A stretch of DNA of 64,000 bases. Source: Raphanus sativus (Eukaryota > Streptophyta > Magnoliopsida > Brassicales > Brassicaceae). Below the pieces are notes generated by a model. That model was not told the origin of the DNA and did not search any database. It worked only from the letters and a program-made list of their open reading frames with translations. A program made the translations under genes and the position numbers. The first letter of the stretch is position 1. The number at the start of each line of letters is the position of its first letter. Shown piece after piece: positions 47,126 through 57,948 of this stretch. Location of the stretch: the NCBI RefSeq assembly GCF_000801105.2, contig NC_079512.1, positions 28,971,848 through 29,035,847 of the forward strand. The letters are read 5' to 3'.

Positions 47126-49272
47126 TATTAATTAATATTTACCTGCAAGTGCTTCATGTACATTTGTTAGAAGGAGCTCAGCAAAAGCGAATGGAAGTAG
47201 TCGTTGCATAAACACATGACAATCATGACTCTTCATTCCTGAGAACTTTTGACCTCGTTCAACACATCTTGACAGATTTGAAACGTAACCATCAGGAAAC
47301 TTCACTTCTGATGCAACCCAGTCAAACAAAGTTGACTTTGCTTCTGATGACAATCGAAAGCTGGGAACAGGAACATTTCCATTGCTCTTGATATGTAACT
47401 CACTTCTTGAGCAAATATCGGGTACGTCCATCCTTGACTTTTTGTTATCTTTTGTCTTCCCTGGGACGTTCAGTATTGTATTCATGATGTTGTCAAAAAA
47501 GTTCTTCTCTATATGCATCACATCCAGGTTGTGGCGTAAAAGAAGATCTTTCCAGTAAGGTAGCTCCCAAAATATACTTTTCTTATGCCAATTGTGAGAA
47601 ACCCCATACCCATCAGGCATATTACCAGGAACATGCCAGTTTCCTCCTTGCTTCACAGTTTTCTGAGCTCCGTAATAATCAATGTCCTCCTCGATCTGCT
47701 GGCCTGTGAGATATGGAGGAGGACTGTCTCTGACAACTTTGTTTTTCCTAAACAATGTCTTATTTCTTCTGTAAGGATGGGCAACAGGAAGAAATCGACG
47801 ATGACAATCAAACCAACAACTCTTTCTACCATTCTTCAGTTGAAAAGCATCCGTAGATCCATGACAATATGGACAAGATAACCTTCCATGAGTTGTCCAG
47901 CCAGACAACATTCCATAAGCAGGAAAGTCACTTATCGTCCACAGCAGAACTGCTCGCATCGTAAAATTGGTTTTCGTGGAAAATCATAAGTTCTTACCCC
48001 TTCTGACCACAACTCATTTAGCTCCTGTATCAGTGGTTGAAGAAATACATCCAACGACCGTTTTGGATGCTTCGGCCCAGGGATTAATATGGTCAAGAAT
48101 AGAAATTCTTGTTCCATGCACATATCCGGCGGCAGGTTGTACGGCGTAAGAATAACTGGCCACAAAGAATACTGTCTCCCAGACATACCAAATGGACTAA
48201 ATCCATCGGTGCATAACCCAAGATAGACATTCCGAATATTTTCAGCGAAATCTGGGTATACCTTGTTGAAATGTTTCCACGCCCTTGCATCTGATGGGTG
48301 AGCGACCTCGCCATCCTTCTGGACATGTTCAGCATGCCACCTCATCCATGCAGCAGTCCTCTCCGATTGGTATAATCTTTTTAACCTGTCTTTAATGGGT
48401 AGGTACCACATCCTTTGGTACGGTACCCTATTCCTCCCATGTCCTTGCGGCTTGAATCGTGGTTTCTTGCAGAATCGACACTCTTCTAACTTCTCATCAT
48501 CCTTCCAGTAGATCATGCAGTTGTCGATGCAAACATCTATCATCTCCGAAGGCAACCCAAGACTATAAACCAATTTCTGAATCTCATAATAAGATTCAGC
48601 TGACACGTTGTCTTCTGGCAAATACTCTTTGAACAACTCCGCCCAAGCATCCATGCAATTCTCAGGTAAATTATGATCCGTTTTAATGTTCATCATCCTA
48701 GCTGCTATAGACAATTTAGAGAGACCTTCTCTACAACCAGTGTAGATTGGTTGATTTGCAGCATCTAACATTTCATAAAACCTTTTTGCATCCAAATTAG
48801 GTTCTTCTACATTTCCAGTTTCATGAGCTATTGTTGTAGTTGTTTCTAAAAATGCATCAGTAATCATGTCTTGAACCCTATCATGATCTACCATCTGCTC
48901 CTCTTGATGATAACTAGATTCATTATGCAAATGATTCGGTTCTTCACTATTACCAGCAGCTTCAAAATTATTACTACTACTAGCTTCATTTCCACCATAA
49001 CCCTCCCCATGTTGATACCAAATATAATATTGTGGTGTAAATCCTCTGTTTAGTAAGTGCTTCCATACAGTTTCACTACGAGCAAATTTTGAATTCTTGA
49101 ATTTCCGACAAGGGCAGAACATCTTACCGCTTTCCTGCGTGATCGGCGTACAGCCCGCCTGGTGCATGAATGTCTCTAGCCCGCTTAGAAATGCATCCGT
49201 CACTCTACCGGAATCATCTTTATGCGAATACATCCAACTTCGTAACTCGTAAATATTGAAGCCATCAGCCAT
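45570..49272 (-). pseudogene. CACTA TNP2-type transposase, frameshifted
   Basis: Transposase of CACTA elements. Exons: 49272-47143 (with a break), 47048-46505, 46428-46329, 46250-45570. Domains in order: transposase-associated N-terminal domain with CPC and C...H residues (MFCPCRKFKNSKF), TNP2 transposase core (WTISDFPAYGMLSGW, CPYCHG, HNLDVMHIEKNFFDNIMNTI), a DUF4218-like region (FFDVMEHLVVHLPYEALLRG), a DUF4216-like region (CEWFDPV), and an acidic C-terminus. Near 47980 the frame shifts: upstream sequence ends in a stop at 47932, while the TNP2 core continues in another frame overlapping by 28 nt. A one-base loss in an A run (plus strand 47980-47983) would explain it. An AT microsatellite sits in the first intron (47091-47119). 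Confidence 0.88.
47091..47119. repeat. (AT)n microsatellite in transposase intron
   Basis: About 14 AT/TA units within the intron between the TNP2 core exon and the next exon. Confidence 0.9.
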
Positions 49273-50382
49273 TTGTTTTTCTTTTTTCTGGTTTTTTTTC
49301 TTTGATTTCGTTTGTGTGTTATTTGAATTGAGAAATGATCATATATATAGACGATTTTCGTAAGTGGTAGGTGAAAGTATAACATGGATTTTACAACGAA
49401 AAGTTTTACTTTGCTTTTACATCGTTTTTACATATTATTTACAACGAATTTACAACGAAGTTAGCTTATTTTGAACCCCACTATATGCACGTTTTCACCA
49501 AAAGTAACGGTTACATGATTCCTCGTAAATGGCTTGTATATTTACAATGAGTTTACGACGAATTGGGCTTTCCACGTAAATCACTCGTAAATTTACAATG
49601 ATTTTACAACGAAGTTAGTTACTTTAAACCACACTATATGCACGTTTTCACCCAAAGTAACGGTTACATGATTCGTCGTAAATGACTTGTATATTTACAA
49701 TGAGTTTACGACGAATTGGGCTTTCCACGTAAAAGCCTTGTAAAATTACATTGGGTTTACGACGAATCGTTTTCGTCGTAACTTTACAACGAATTTACGA
49801 CGAATATTTATTTACTCGTAACATCGTCGTAAACACCATGTAAGTTTACGAGGAAATAATTTCCTCGTAACGAGTCGTCGTTATAGACGCGTTTTCTTGT
49901 AGTGTTCCCAATAATAAAATCACCAGAGACTGTTGAATCCTACCTCAGAGCAGCGGTTATGGCGAAAGAATGAGTTTGAGAGTGCAAATATTGGTGGCAA
50001 TAGAAGTGTTGAGAAAGAGAAGAACAGCTTCGTCTGTGAGAAGATGGTCGTGAAGGTTATCAGAAACTTTGAAGATTGCCGGGGAAGCCAGAATATCTGA
50101 GATGCATGTCTCTTTGTTAACACGTCTCCTGTTTGTAATATAAAGTTTACACGTTTTCCTTTTTGTGATGTGTGCTGCCTTTTATGTATTTTATGTATTT
50201 GTACTATTAAGCTCTTGGGATAAATGAATTATAATGTTGACAAAAAAAAAGTTTTCTTGTTGCTTTCCATGTCTAAGTTGATATTTGCTTTCTATTGCTT
50301 CTTAGCCCATAATTGTTTCTACTTTAAGCCCAAGCCTCCTTTTTATTTTGCCCCACAGCAGAAACTTATAAAACTCACTTTC

Positions 50383-50807
50383 TATTAGAAAGAAGATTCC
50401 ACTTCGAATATATGTGAGAAACAAAGTAATATATAAGAGATTTGGGTCAACCCATTAATTGCCAATTAATTTTAAGTTGGAATCCAGAAAATTTATCATG
50501 GTATCAGAGTGGGCTCAATACACTGGTCCATTAATCCGGTCCGGATAGTGGCCCGATCAACCCATTAATTGATGACCCATATAAAGCTCAGTTCTTCGAG
50601 ATTGCTAGAAAAATAAAGCCATTGTTTCAGAGGGGATATGATGGATTCTGCGAGATTAATGGTTATACGCACCATTATCTCGAAGGAGAATATTGGAGAA
50701 AGATCCCACATCGGATATATGTGAGGGATATAAGTAATATATAAAAGACTTGAGTTAATTCACTAATTGTCAATTGATGTTAAGTTAAAAAAACAGAAAA
50801 CTTATCA
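50383..50807 (+). mobile_element. TRIM (miniature LTR retrotransposon)
   Basis: Two direct repeats of about 117 bp (50383-50498 and 50691-50807) share TATATGTGAG, AGTAATATATAA, GTCAA and a TTATCA end. Right after the first comes TGGTATCAGAGTGGG, the primer-binding site matching initiator tRNA-Met. CTCGAAGGAGAA lies just before the second as a polypurine tract. The 192-bp interior has no gene. The LTRs begin TATT rather than TGTT, suggesting mutation or old age. No clear target duplication was found. Confidence 0.85.
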
Positions 50808-52858
50808 CTCCCCCTCCTCCCATTTTTAAAAAGAGCTTCACCTCTTCTCTTTTCTTCATCATTCATCAAGACAAAATAACTCTTTGCATGAGGCCCGTTG
50901 TTGTTGTTAAACGACGACCAACCACCAGAATTTTTTCAGCAAGTTTCAAAGAAATTTTCCTATAAGTTTTCTGGCACGTTTCCGTACAGATTCCAGCTCT
51001 GACGAGTTTTCTAGTAAGTTTCTCTCCTCCATAATTTTATTTTAGAAAATTTTTCATTTAGAAACAATTCTGCTTTTGGAAACTTTATCTTGAGAGACTT
51101 AAAATCTAACATTAAATTATCACTGTTGCAGTTAGCTACATCTTCTGTTTTGTAGATTATTTTCAACCAGTTTTCAATTATCACTGTTGCAATATATATA
51201 TTGTTTAAAATAAATTATATACCATCTAAAACACATAATTATTTTAATTTCGAAATATATATATTATATATTAAAATAAATTATATACCATATAAAATTA
51301 AATAATTATTTTAATTTCGAAATTTGCTTCGATTTTTTTTTTGAGAAAAAGTTTGAACAAATATTGACAACTTAATATTTATACTTTAAACTTTGCATTG
51401 AATTTTTTTAAAATTATAAATTACTAAAACTTTTAAACTTCCCACAATTTTTTTTGTTATCAGTAATTTTAAATTTTTGTTATAAAAATACAAATGATCA
51501 AAAATAGAAAAGGTATTTATTTGGATTAATAAATTTATTTATGTGTTTGCACTAATTTAGTTATATATGTAACAGTTACTGAATTTTTAATTATTCAATA
51601 TATATTTGTTATTTCATAATATGTTAAAACATATAATACATAAAAATAATTTATATATAATATTTATTCGTGTGCGCGCAAGACGTGGATTTTAACCTAG
51701 AAATAATATTAATAAAGTTAAGAAATGGACATGTGGATTTAGTTGAAGTTGGTGTAAACTCTCGAGAGAGGATAGATGGGTCTTACAGTTTAGAAACTCA
51801 AATTCTTTGAGGTACTCAGTTGTCAACACGCACTATCGTTGAATGAAGATCATTCTTCGAAGCCCTTATCGTATTTGTGCTGTTAGCGACTTAGCGTCTC
51901 CTTCTTTGTGACTACATTTCCTGAGACGAAAAAAGAAGTTGTCCCATGTATCCTGATTATTTTGACCAAAACATATGAGTTTGTACGAGACAGAAAATTA
52001 CTAATTTAGTTTAATGCTTGTTGACCAAAACAGGTTCCTTGAGAAGTGAGAACACATCAATTTCAGAAAATTCATAAATATAGGTCCAACGATAAAGTCC
52101 CCTCTTTAATCAGAGGTTAAGTTAGCAATGCCGTAGACTTGTTCCTTGTAGTGTAGGGTGGGTGGGCACGGATCTGATACATAAATTTTTGGGTATTCTT
52201 GATCCGATCTGATATGTTTTGTTTGTATAACTAATTATCCAATTCAAACTAATCATCCGATTCCATTTGGTCTGTAATACTTAGATATTTAGTGTCTCAG
52301 ATATCCTAATCTTTTTTATATTTTTCACTGGATGTTCCTATCCGATCTATAAAAATAAAATAGAAATTTAAAATAAGTAAAATTCCAAATTATATAAAAT
52401 AACAATATTTCATATAAATAATAGTTATTTACTTTTCAAAAAAGAATAACTAATAATAATTTTAATAAATAAAAATATTCTAAAACTTATATAAATAATA
52501 TTTATATAAAATTCTTTAAATATATATATATTAGATAGGATATATTTTTCTTAAAATATTAATATTTATAATTTGATTTATTTTTTACAGATATTTTATA
52601 TTATTATTTGTTTTGCTTCGCTCAATTACGAATATCAGCAGTTTTTGGTTCGAATCTTAACAAATAAGAATCAAAATTTAAGTATATTTTGTATAGACCT
52701 ATTATAAGGGCCTAGACAAATAAGAATCAAAATATTTATGTTGCTGCAACGCGTTTCAGCGATTTACCCACACTATACGGAGTTGACAAAACAGTGTTTG
52801 TAGCTTTGAATACCATGCAAGGACAAATCACTCTTAAAAATACATTTTCTTAGGCTCT
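50808..52858. other. AT-rich spacer upstream of the LRR receptor gene
   Basis: No gene recognised. 52150-52640 holds decayed GGATCTGATAC / ATCCGATCTGATATG phrases common in Brassicaceae repeats. 52730-52858 contains the distal promoter of the receptor gene; GGACCATTCAT near 52861 recurs upstream of the pseudogene copy at 56251. Confidence 0.5.
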
Positions 52859-52879
52859 GTGGACCATTCATCAATTAAT

Positions 52880-52953
52880 TCTTCAGAGGAGACTTGGTTC
52901 TACAAAAAGTCTTCAGCGGAGACTTGGCGAAAAAAGTCTTCACAGGAGACTTG
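52880..52953 (+). promoter_or_regulatory. Three AGTCTTC...GAGACTTG units upstream of the LRR receptor
   Basis: Units at 52880-52897, 52906-52927 and 52933-52953 read CTTCAGAGGAGACTTGG, AAGTCTTCAGCGGAGACTTG and AGTCTTCACAGGAGACTTG. Each is an imperfect palindrome that could fold as AAGTCT/AGACTT hairpins or act as a repeated protein-binding site. They lie directly upstream of the TATA box. Confidence 0.55.
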
Positions 52954-52954
52954 T

Positions 52955-52962
52955 TATATAAG
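52955..52962 (+). promoter_or_regulatory. Probable TATA box of the LRR receptor gene
   Basis: TATATAAG, about 80 bp before the ATG at 53041, a normal distance allowing a short A-rich 5' UTR. Confidence 0.6.
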
Positions 52963-53040
52963 TCTAGCTTTTATTTTCTCCACTTTCACAGCCAAAAACA
53001 AAACAAAAAGTAAAAAACCAAAGAACAAAAAGAAAACACG

Positions 53041-55644
53041 ATGCATTCTTGTTGTGCAAGGAAGATAATACTATGGAGCTTGTGTTTAATATTTTCTCTT
53101 TCTTACTCAATGCTTGTTTGCGCTTCTACTCCTCCTAAGCACTTGTGCCGTCAAGACCAGAGGGATGCTCTTTGGGAGTTCAAGAGCGAGTTCCATCTCA
53201 GAAATATGGCTGCCAATGAGAAGACACAGACGTGGAAAAACAACAGCGATTGCTGTTCTTGGGATGGTATCACTTGTGATCCTAAGACGGGGAAAGTCGT
53301 TGAGTTAAATCTCTGGAGCGGTTCTCTCAATGGCCCTTTAAGATCTAGTAGCGGTCTATTTAAACTACAGTATCTTCAGAGTCTTAATCTTAACTCAAAT
53401 AATCTTGCCGGCACTCTACCAGATTCCATCGGCGACCTCAAATACTTGAAGGAATTGAGTCTTTCTGGATGCAATTTGTTTGGGAACCTTCCTTCTTCGC
53501 TCGGAAATCTTTCCCATCTCACTCTTCTTGATCTTGATGGTAATGGTTTCACCGGTGAACTACCAGATTCGCTCGGCAACTTAAAACAACTAACAAAGTT
53601 GCTGCTTCCATCGAGCAAACTCAGCGGGAAATTTCCTCAAGTGCTACTCAATCTGACCGAGCTCACTGCGATCAACCTTGTTTCCAACCAGCTCGAAGGT
53701 ACACTCCCATCAAACATGAGTAGCCTCTCCAAACTCGAGTATTTTGATGTCGGTTCAAATTCATTTTCTGGATTTGTTCCTTCGTCTCTTATCACGATCC
53801 CTTCTTTGGTCCATCTCTCCCTGGAAAGGAATCACTTCAACCGTCTCCTTGAGATTGGGAATATCTCTTCACCATCAAAACTTAAAACATTAAGCCTTGG
53901 AGGTAACAGGCTCAGTGGGCCAATCCCGGGATTTATATCAAAACTAGTCGAGCTCTCATCTCTCGACCTCTCTTTTTGGGACACACTGAGGGGCACGGTG
54001 GATTTCAGCGTCTTCTTGCATCTCAAGTCACTCATGGTCCTTGACATCTCCACACTCAATACAAGAAGTATCGTCGACATGAGTCTCTTCTCCCGTTTCG
54101 AGTCGCTTAGCTTACTGAGTCTTTCACGAAATACTGTGAAGTTCAGCTCAACCCTCCGTATTGCTTCACCCATTGGATCCTTGGCTCTAGCGTCATGCAA
54201 TATCTCTGAATTTCCAAAGTTTCTACAAACGCAAACCAGTTTGGTTAGCTTGGACATTTCTCAGAATCAAATCAAAGGGCGAGTACCAGCGTGGTTGTGG
54301 AGACTGCCAGGATTGACGTACGTAGACTTTTACCGGAATTCATTTACTGGTTTTGACGGCCCACCGGATGTTCTTCGGAGAAATGAAATAGAAATGCTCG
54401 ATATAAGCTCGAACGCTTTCCACGGTCCGTTCCCTTTGTTACCAAAATCCACGACGTTTCTTGCCGCCTCCGATAATCAGTTTTCGGGTCAGATTCCAAC
54501 AACAATCTGCGAGATGGTTTCTCTTGAAGCACTTGTTTTATCCAACAACAACTTCACCGGTTCTATCCCTCGGTGTTTCAAGAATCTCAATACCAAGCTT
54601 TCTCTCTTGCATCTCCGTAACAACAGCCTCTCTGGTAACTTCCCGGAGGAATCTGTCAGCGTTGGCTTGGTTTCGCTTGACGTTGGCCGCAACAAGTTAT
54701 CAGGAGAGCTTCCCAAGTCTCTGATGAACTGCGCTCGCCTCGAGTTTCTGAACGTCGAAGGCAACATGTTCAACGGCACGTTTCCTTATTGGTTGAGATC
54801 GTTGCCTGATCTGCAAGTTCTCGTCCTTCGTTCAAACAAGTTCCACGGGCCGCTGCTATATTCTCCTCCTCCAAGGGGTTCTCTAATAAGTTTCCCCAAG
54901 CTTCGAATCTTTGACATCTCTAGAAATATCCTCTCTGGAGTCCTGCCGGTTGATTACTTTTCTGGTTGGAGTACAATGTCTTCGGGTGTATACACTCCAG
55001 ATAATAAGCAGAATAGGTTTATAGGAATAACCTTTAACTATCGTAAGGCGGTGGTCCTGGCTACCAAAGGTACAGAGAGGGAGTTTCTTGGCACTAGTTT
55101 CAGCATCTACAAAATCATTGACCTCTCAGGAAATAGATTCCAAGGAGATATCCCAAAATCCATTTCCTTGCTCAAGGAGCTGATTGTTCTCAACATGTCA
55201 AACAACGCTTTCACAGGCACTATTCCACCATTTCTGTCCAACTTGACCAATCTTCAGTCACTAGATCTATCCAAAAACAGATTGTCAAGCAAAATCCCAC
55301 CCGAGCTCGGGAAACTCACGTTTCTCGCGTGGATGAACTTCTCTTACAACAAGCTCGAAGGTCCAATACCACAAGGCACTCAGATTCAAAGTCAGGATAG
55401 TTCTTCATTCCTACAGAATCCTGGGTTGTGCGGTCCTCCTCTTCAGAAAACCTGCAGTGGAGGAGGAGAAGAAGAAGACACAAGAAAGCAAGATCATCAA
55501 GAAGATGAAGAAAATGATCAAGTTTTGAGTTGGATCGCAGCTGCAATAGGCTTTGTACCTGGTGTATTATGTGGATTAGCCATCGGCCATGTTCTGATAT
55601 CATATAGACAAGACTGGTTCAAGAGGATCTTTCAACTAACATAA
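53041..55644 (+). CDS. LRR receptor-like protein (RLP, no kinase)
   Basis: Plasma-membrane receptor-like protein of the Cf-9/AtRLP type. Such proteins sense extracellular ligands and signal through partner kinases such as SOBIR1 (family knowledge). Single exon, 867 aa. Order: signal peptide (about 1-28), Cys-rich N-cap with CCSWDGITCD, more than 20 LRRs with NLSHLTLLDLDGN-type repeats and many N-glycosylation sites. A non-LRR island (around SGVYTPDNKQNRFIGITF) is followed by the last four LRRs. Then come a NPGLCGPPL C-cap, an acidic stretch (GGGEEEDTRKQDHQEDEEND), one membrane span with GxxxG spacing, and a 14-residue tail (YRQDWFKRIFQLT). There is no kinase domain, so this is not an RLK. Its nearest relative in the window is the pseudogene 700 bp downstream. 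The specific RLP number cannot be assigned. Confidence 0.94.
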   Translation: MHSCCARKIILWSLCLIFSLSYSMLVCASTPPKHLCRQDQRDALWEFKSEFHLRNMAANEKTQTWKNNSDCCSWDGITCDPKTGKVVELNLWSGSLNGPLRSSSGLFKLQYLQSLNLNSNNLAGTLPDSIGDLKYLKELSLSGCNLFGNLPSSLGNLSHLTLLDLDGNGFTGELPDSLGNLKQLTKLLLPSSKLSGKFPQVLLNLTELTAINLVSNQLEGTLPSNMSSLSKLEYFDVGSNSFSGFVPSSLITIPSLVHLSLERNHFNRLLEIGNISSPSKLKTLSLGGNRLSGPIPGFISKLVELSSLDLSFWDTLRGTVDFSVFLHLKSLMVLDISTLNTRSIVDMSLFSRFESLSLLSLSRNTVKFSSTLRIASPIGSLALASCNISEFPKFLQTQTSLVSLDISQNQIKGRVPAWLWRLPGLTYVDFYRNSFTGFDGPPDVLRRNEIEMLDISSNAFHGPFPLLPKSTTFLAASDNQFSGQIPTTICEMVSLEALVLSNNNFTGSIPRCFKNLNTKLSLLHLRNNSLSGNFPEESVSVGLVSLDVGRNKLSGELPKSLMNCARLEFLNVEGNMFNGTFPYWLRSLPDLQVLVLRSNKFHGPLLYSPPPRGSLISFPKLRIFDISRNILSGVLPVDYFSGWSTMSSGVYTPDNKQNRFIGITFNYRKAVVLATKGTEREFLGTSFSIYKIIDLSGNRFQGDIPKSISLLKELIVLNMSNNAFTGTIPPFLSNLTNLQSLDLSKNRLSSKIPPELGKLTFLAWMNFSYNKLEGPIPQGTQIQSQDSSSFLQNPGLCGPPLQKTCSGGGEEEDTRKQDHQEDEENDQVLSWIAAAIGFVPGVLCGLAIGHVLISYRQDWFKRIFQLT

Positions 55645-56343
55645 CCATCCGTTTACTATAATGATATCTTACTCTATGTTAGTTATAATCGTCATCTCTA
55701 TGTCGTTTTTAAATTATTACCATTGTAATGTCGTGAAAAATTTCTCTCTCGTAGTTGTATTGTTTTGCCACTCATTGTGTGTGTGTTTTGATGTAGAATT
55801 GATTCCCTCTTTTTCCTTTATATTTTCTTTTTGCGCGTCTGAAATGTTGTCGCAGGGACACCTAAAAGAACACGCCAATTGTAATGCTATGCATTTCCAT
55901 TCTTGTTGCGACCCAACTCTGTGTTCAAGAACGTCAATCACTGAGCTACCCTCACTTTCTGCACCTTACATATGTAACTGATGATCCATCTTACAAACTG
56001 ACTGATTCATTGTAAATCGATCTATCAAAATATCCATATAAAGAAATATACAGAGAGAACAAAGGACTCTTCACAGGCTAAAGAACGTTTGGGCAAATTG
56101 GTTGACCCACAACACACGGCAGAAAAATACGTTTTGTGGCTTCAAAGCGTTTCAGCGCTTACCCCCACACCACACGGTTTGGACAAAAATCTGTTTGTCC
56201 CTTGGGATACTTTTAAAATCATTACTGAATTTTCATCTTTATTAGACTTTTGGACCATTCATTAATTACACAAGACTTGGTTATGAAGTCTTTACATTGT
56301 TAAGTCGATCTTTTATTTTCTCTCTCATTTCACAGCAACAACA

Positions 56344-57498
56344 ATGCATTCTTCTAGTAGTGAGAGGAAGATGATAGTATGGATCTTGTGTTTAATATTT
56401 TCACTTTCTCATCCAATACTTATTTTCGCTTCTTCTCCTACTAAGCACATATGTGTCATCCAGACCAAAGGGATGCTCTATATATGGGAGTTCAAGAGCG
56501 AGTTCCATCTCAATAGGACGGCTGCTAACGTGAAGACACAAGGGTGGAGGAACAACAACGCTGATTGCTGTTCTTGGGATGGTATCACTTGTGATCCTAA
56601 GACGGGAAATGTCGTCGAGTTAAATCTCTTGGGCAGTTCTCTCAATGGCCCTTTAAGATCAAACAGTACTCTCTTCCGACTACAACATCTTCAGAACCTC
56701 GATCTTAGCTCCAACAACCTCGCCGGTATTCTACCTGATTCTATGGCCCAATATTCGTTGCCTGGCCCTGGTCGATGGAGGAAGCTTTCCAAACAAAATA
56801 TTCGTCTGAAGGTTAAGATCAAACGAAATATTCGTTGCCTGGCCCAATATATTCTGGAGAGTTTCCATCGGATTACTTTGCTGGTTGGATTGAAATGTCA
56901 TCGGGTGTATACACTCCAGATAACAAACAGAAAAGGTTTATTGGAGTTAGCTTTACAAACTATAGCAAGTCTGTGGTTCTGACTAACAAAGGTTCAAAGA
57001 TGGAGTTTCTTGGTAGTAGTTTCAATATCTACAAAACCACCGATGTCTCGGAAAACAGATTCCAAGGAGAGATCCCCGAATCCATGGGTTTACTCAAGGA
57101 ACTGATTGTGCTCAACATGTCAAACAACGCTTTCGTAGGCCATATTCCACCATCTCTGTCCAACTTGACCAATCTCCAATCGCTAGATATATCCAGTAAC
57201 AGTTTATCAGGAGAAATCCCACAGGATGTCGGGAAACTCGCGTTTCTGGCGTGGATGAACTTCTCTTACAACATGCTCGAAGGTACAATACCACAGGGCA
57301 CTCAGATTCAAAGCCAGAATAGCTCTTCATTTCTACAAAAAGACCTGCAGTGGTGGAGAAGAAGAAGACACAAGAAAGGAAGATGGAGAAGAGGATCAGG
57401 AAAATTATCAAGTATTTAGCGGGATTGTGGCTGCAATAGCTTACTTGCCTGGTGTGTTCTGTGGATTGGTCATTGTCCATATTCTGACTTCATATTAG
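56344..57498 (+). pseudogene. LRR receptor-like protein pseudogene (internal deletion)
   Basis: Tandem copy of the 53041 gene. The signal peptide, N-cap (CCSWDGITCDPKTG) and first LRR are readable to about 56742. The sequence then runs through about 110 bp of shuffled filler and resumes near 56853 at the island domain (SGVYTPDNKQ) in another frame. Roughly 500 codons of LRRs are lost. A second break near 57342 removes the NPGLCGPPL region (about 30 nt) and shifts the frame again. The membrane span and end can still be read to a TAG at 57496-57498. The filler contains AATATTCGTTGCCTGGCC twice (near 56749 and 56829), pointing to error-prone repair. The upstream region is homologous to that of the intact gene, so the copy arose by tandem duplication. 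Confidence 0.9.
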
Positions 57499-57948
57499 AC
57501 GAGACTCATTCAAGAAGATCTTTAACTGTATTACTTAATATATATATATATATAAGCATCAGTTGTCTGATGATATGATATCTACTATTGTATGTTCAAG
57601 AACGTCAATCACTGGGCCATTGCCAGCACCTACATATGAAACTGAGGATCTCCATTTTACAAACTGAGTACGAGTAAAAACTTGTCAATTTGTAAACACA
57701 CATACACCAGCATTGATAGCAACAACTCGTAACTGTTCATATGAACTGAACGATAGAGTATTTCTCTTGAAAGGCTTTGTGTATTTACGTCACAATATAT
57801 AGTACAAACTGTTCAGAGAAATGAGGGATACGCTATATACTTTTTTTTTTAAACACATACGCTAGATACTATACAATGAATATACTGAGCATCTCTAAAG
57901 TTTAAAATAACTGATGATGCTTATCATCTAATATAAACATCGACTAGT

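Larger units (their letters stand above)
43842..49904. mobile_element. CACTA (En/Spm) DNA transposon, 6.06 kb
   Basis: Ends CACTACAAGAAAAC and GTTTTCTTGTAGTG, flanked by the 3-bp target duplication TTC on both sides. Both ends (43870-44265 and 49390-49895), and an internal zone at 45095-45375, carry dense copies of TTTACGACGAA / TTCGTCGTAAA variants in both orientations. These are probably transposase-binding arrays. Two genes lie on the minus strand: a TNP2-type transposase (49272-45570) and the 3' part of a second, PF03004-like gene (45060-44462). A one-base frameshift in the transposase makes it likely non-autonomous now. Confidence 0.95.
43357..50249 (+). mobile_element. Poly(A) retroposon split by a CACTA insertion
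   Basis: A 13-bp direct repeat AGTTTTCTTGTTG lies at 43344-43356 and 50250-50262. The right copy directly follows a run of A, as in a LINE, SINE or Sadhu-type insertion. Removing the CACTA element (43842-49904) and one copy of its TTC duplication leaves about 0.83 kb. The sequence has no clear ORF. Size and A tail fit a Sadhu-like or 5'-truncated LINE element; the family is inferred. Confidence 0.75.
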
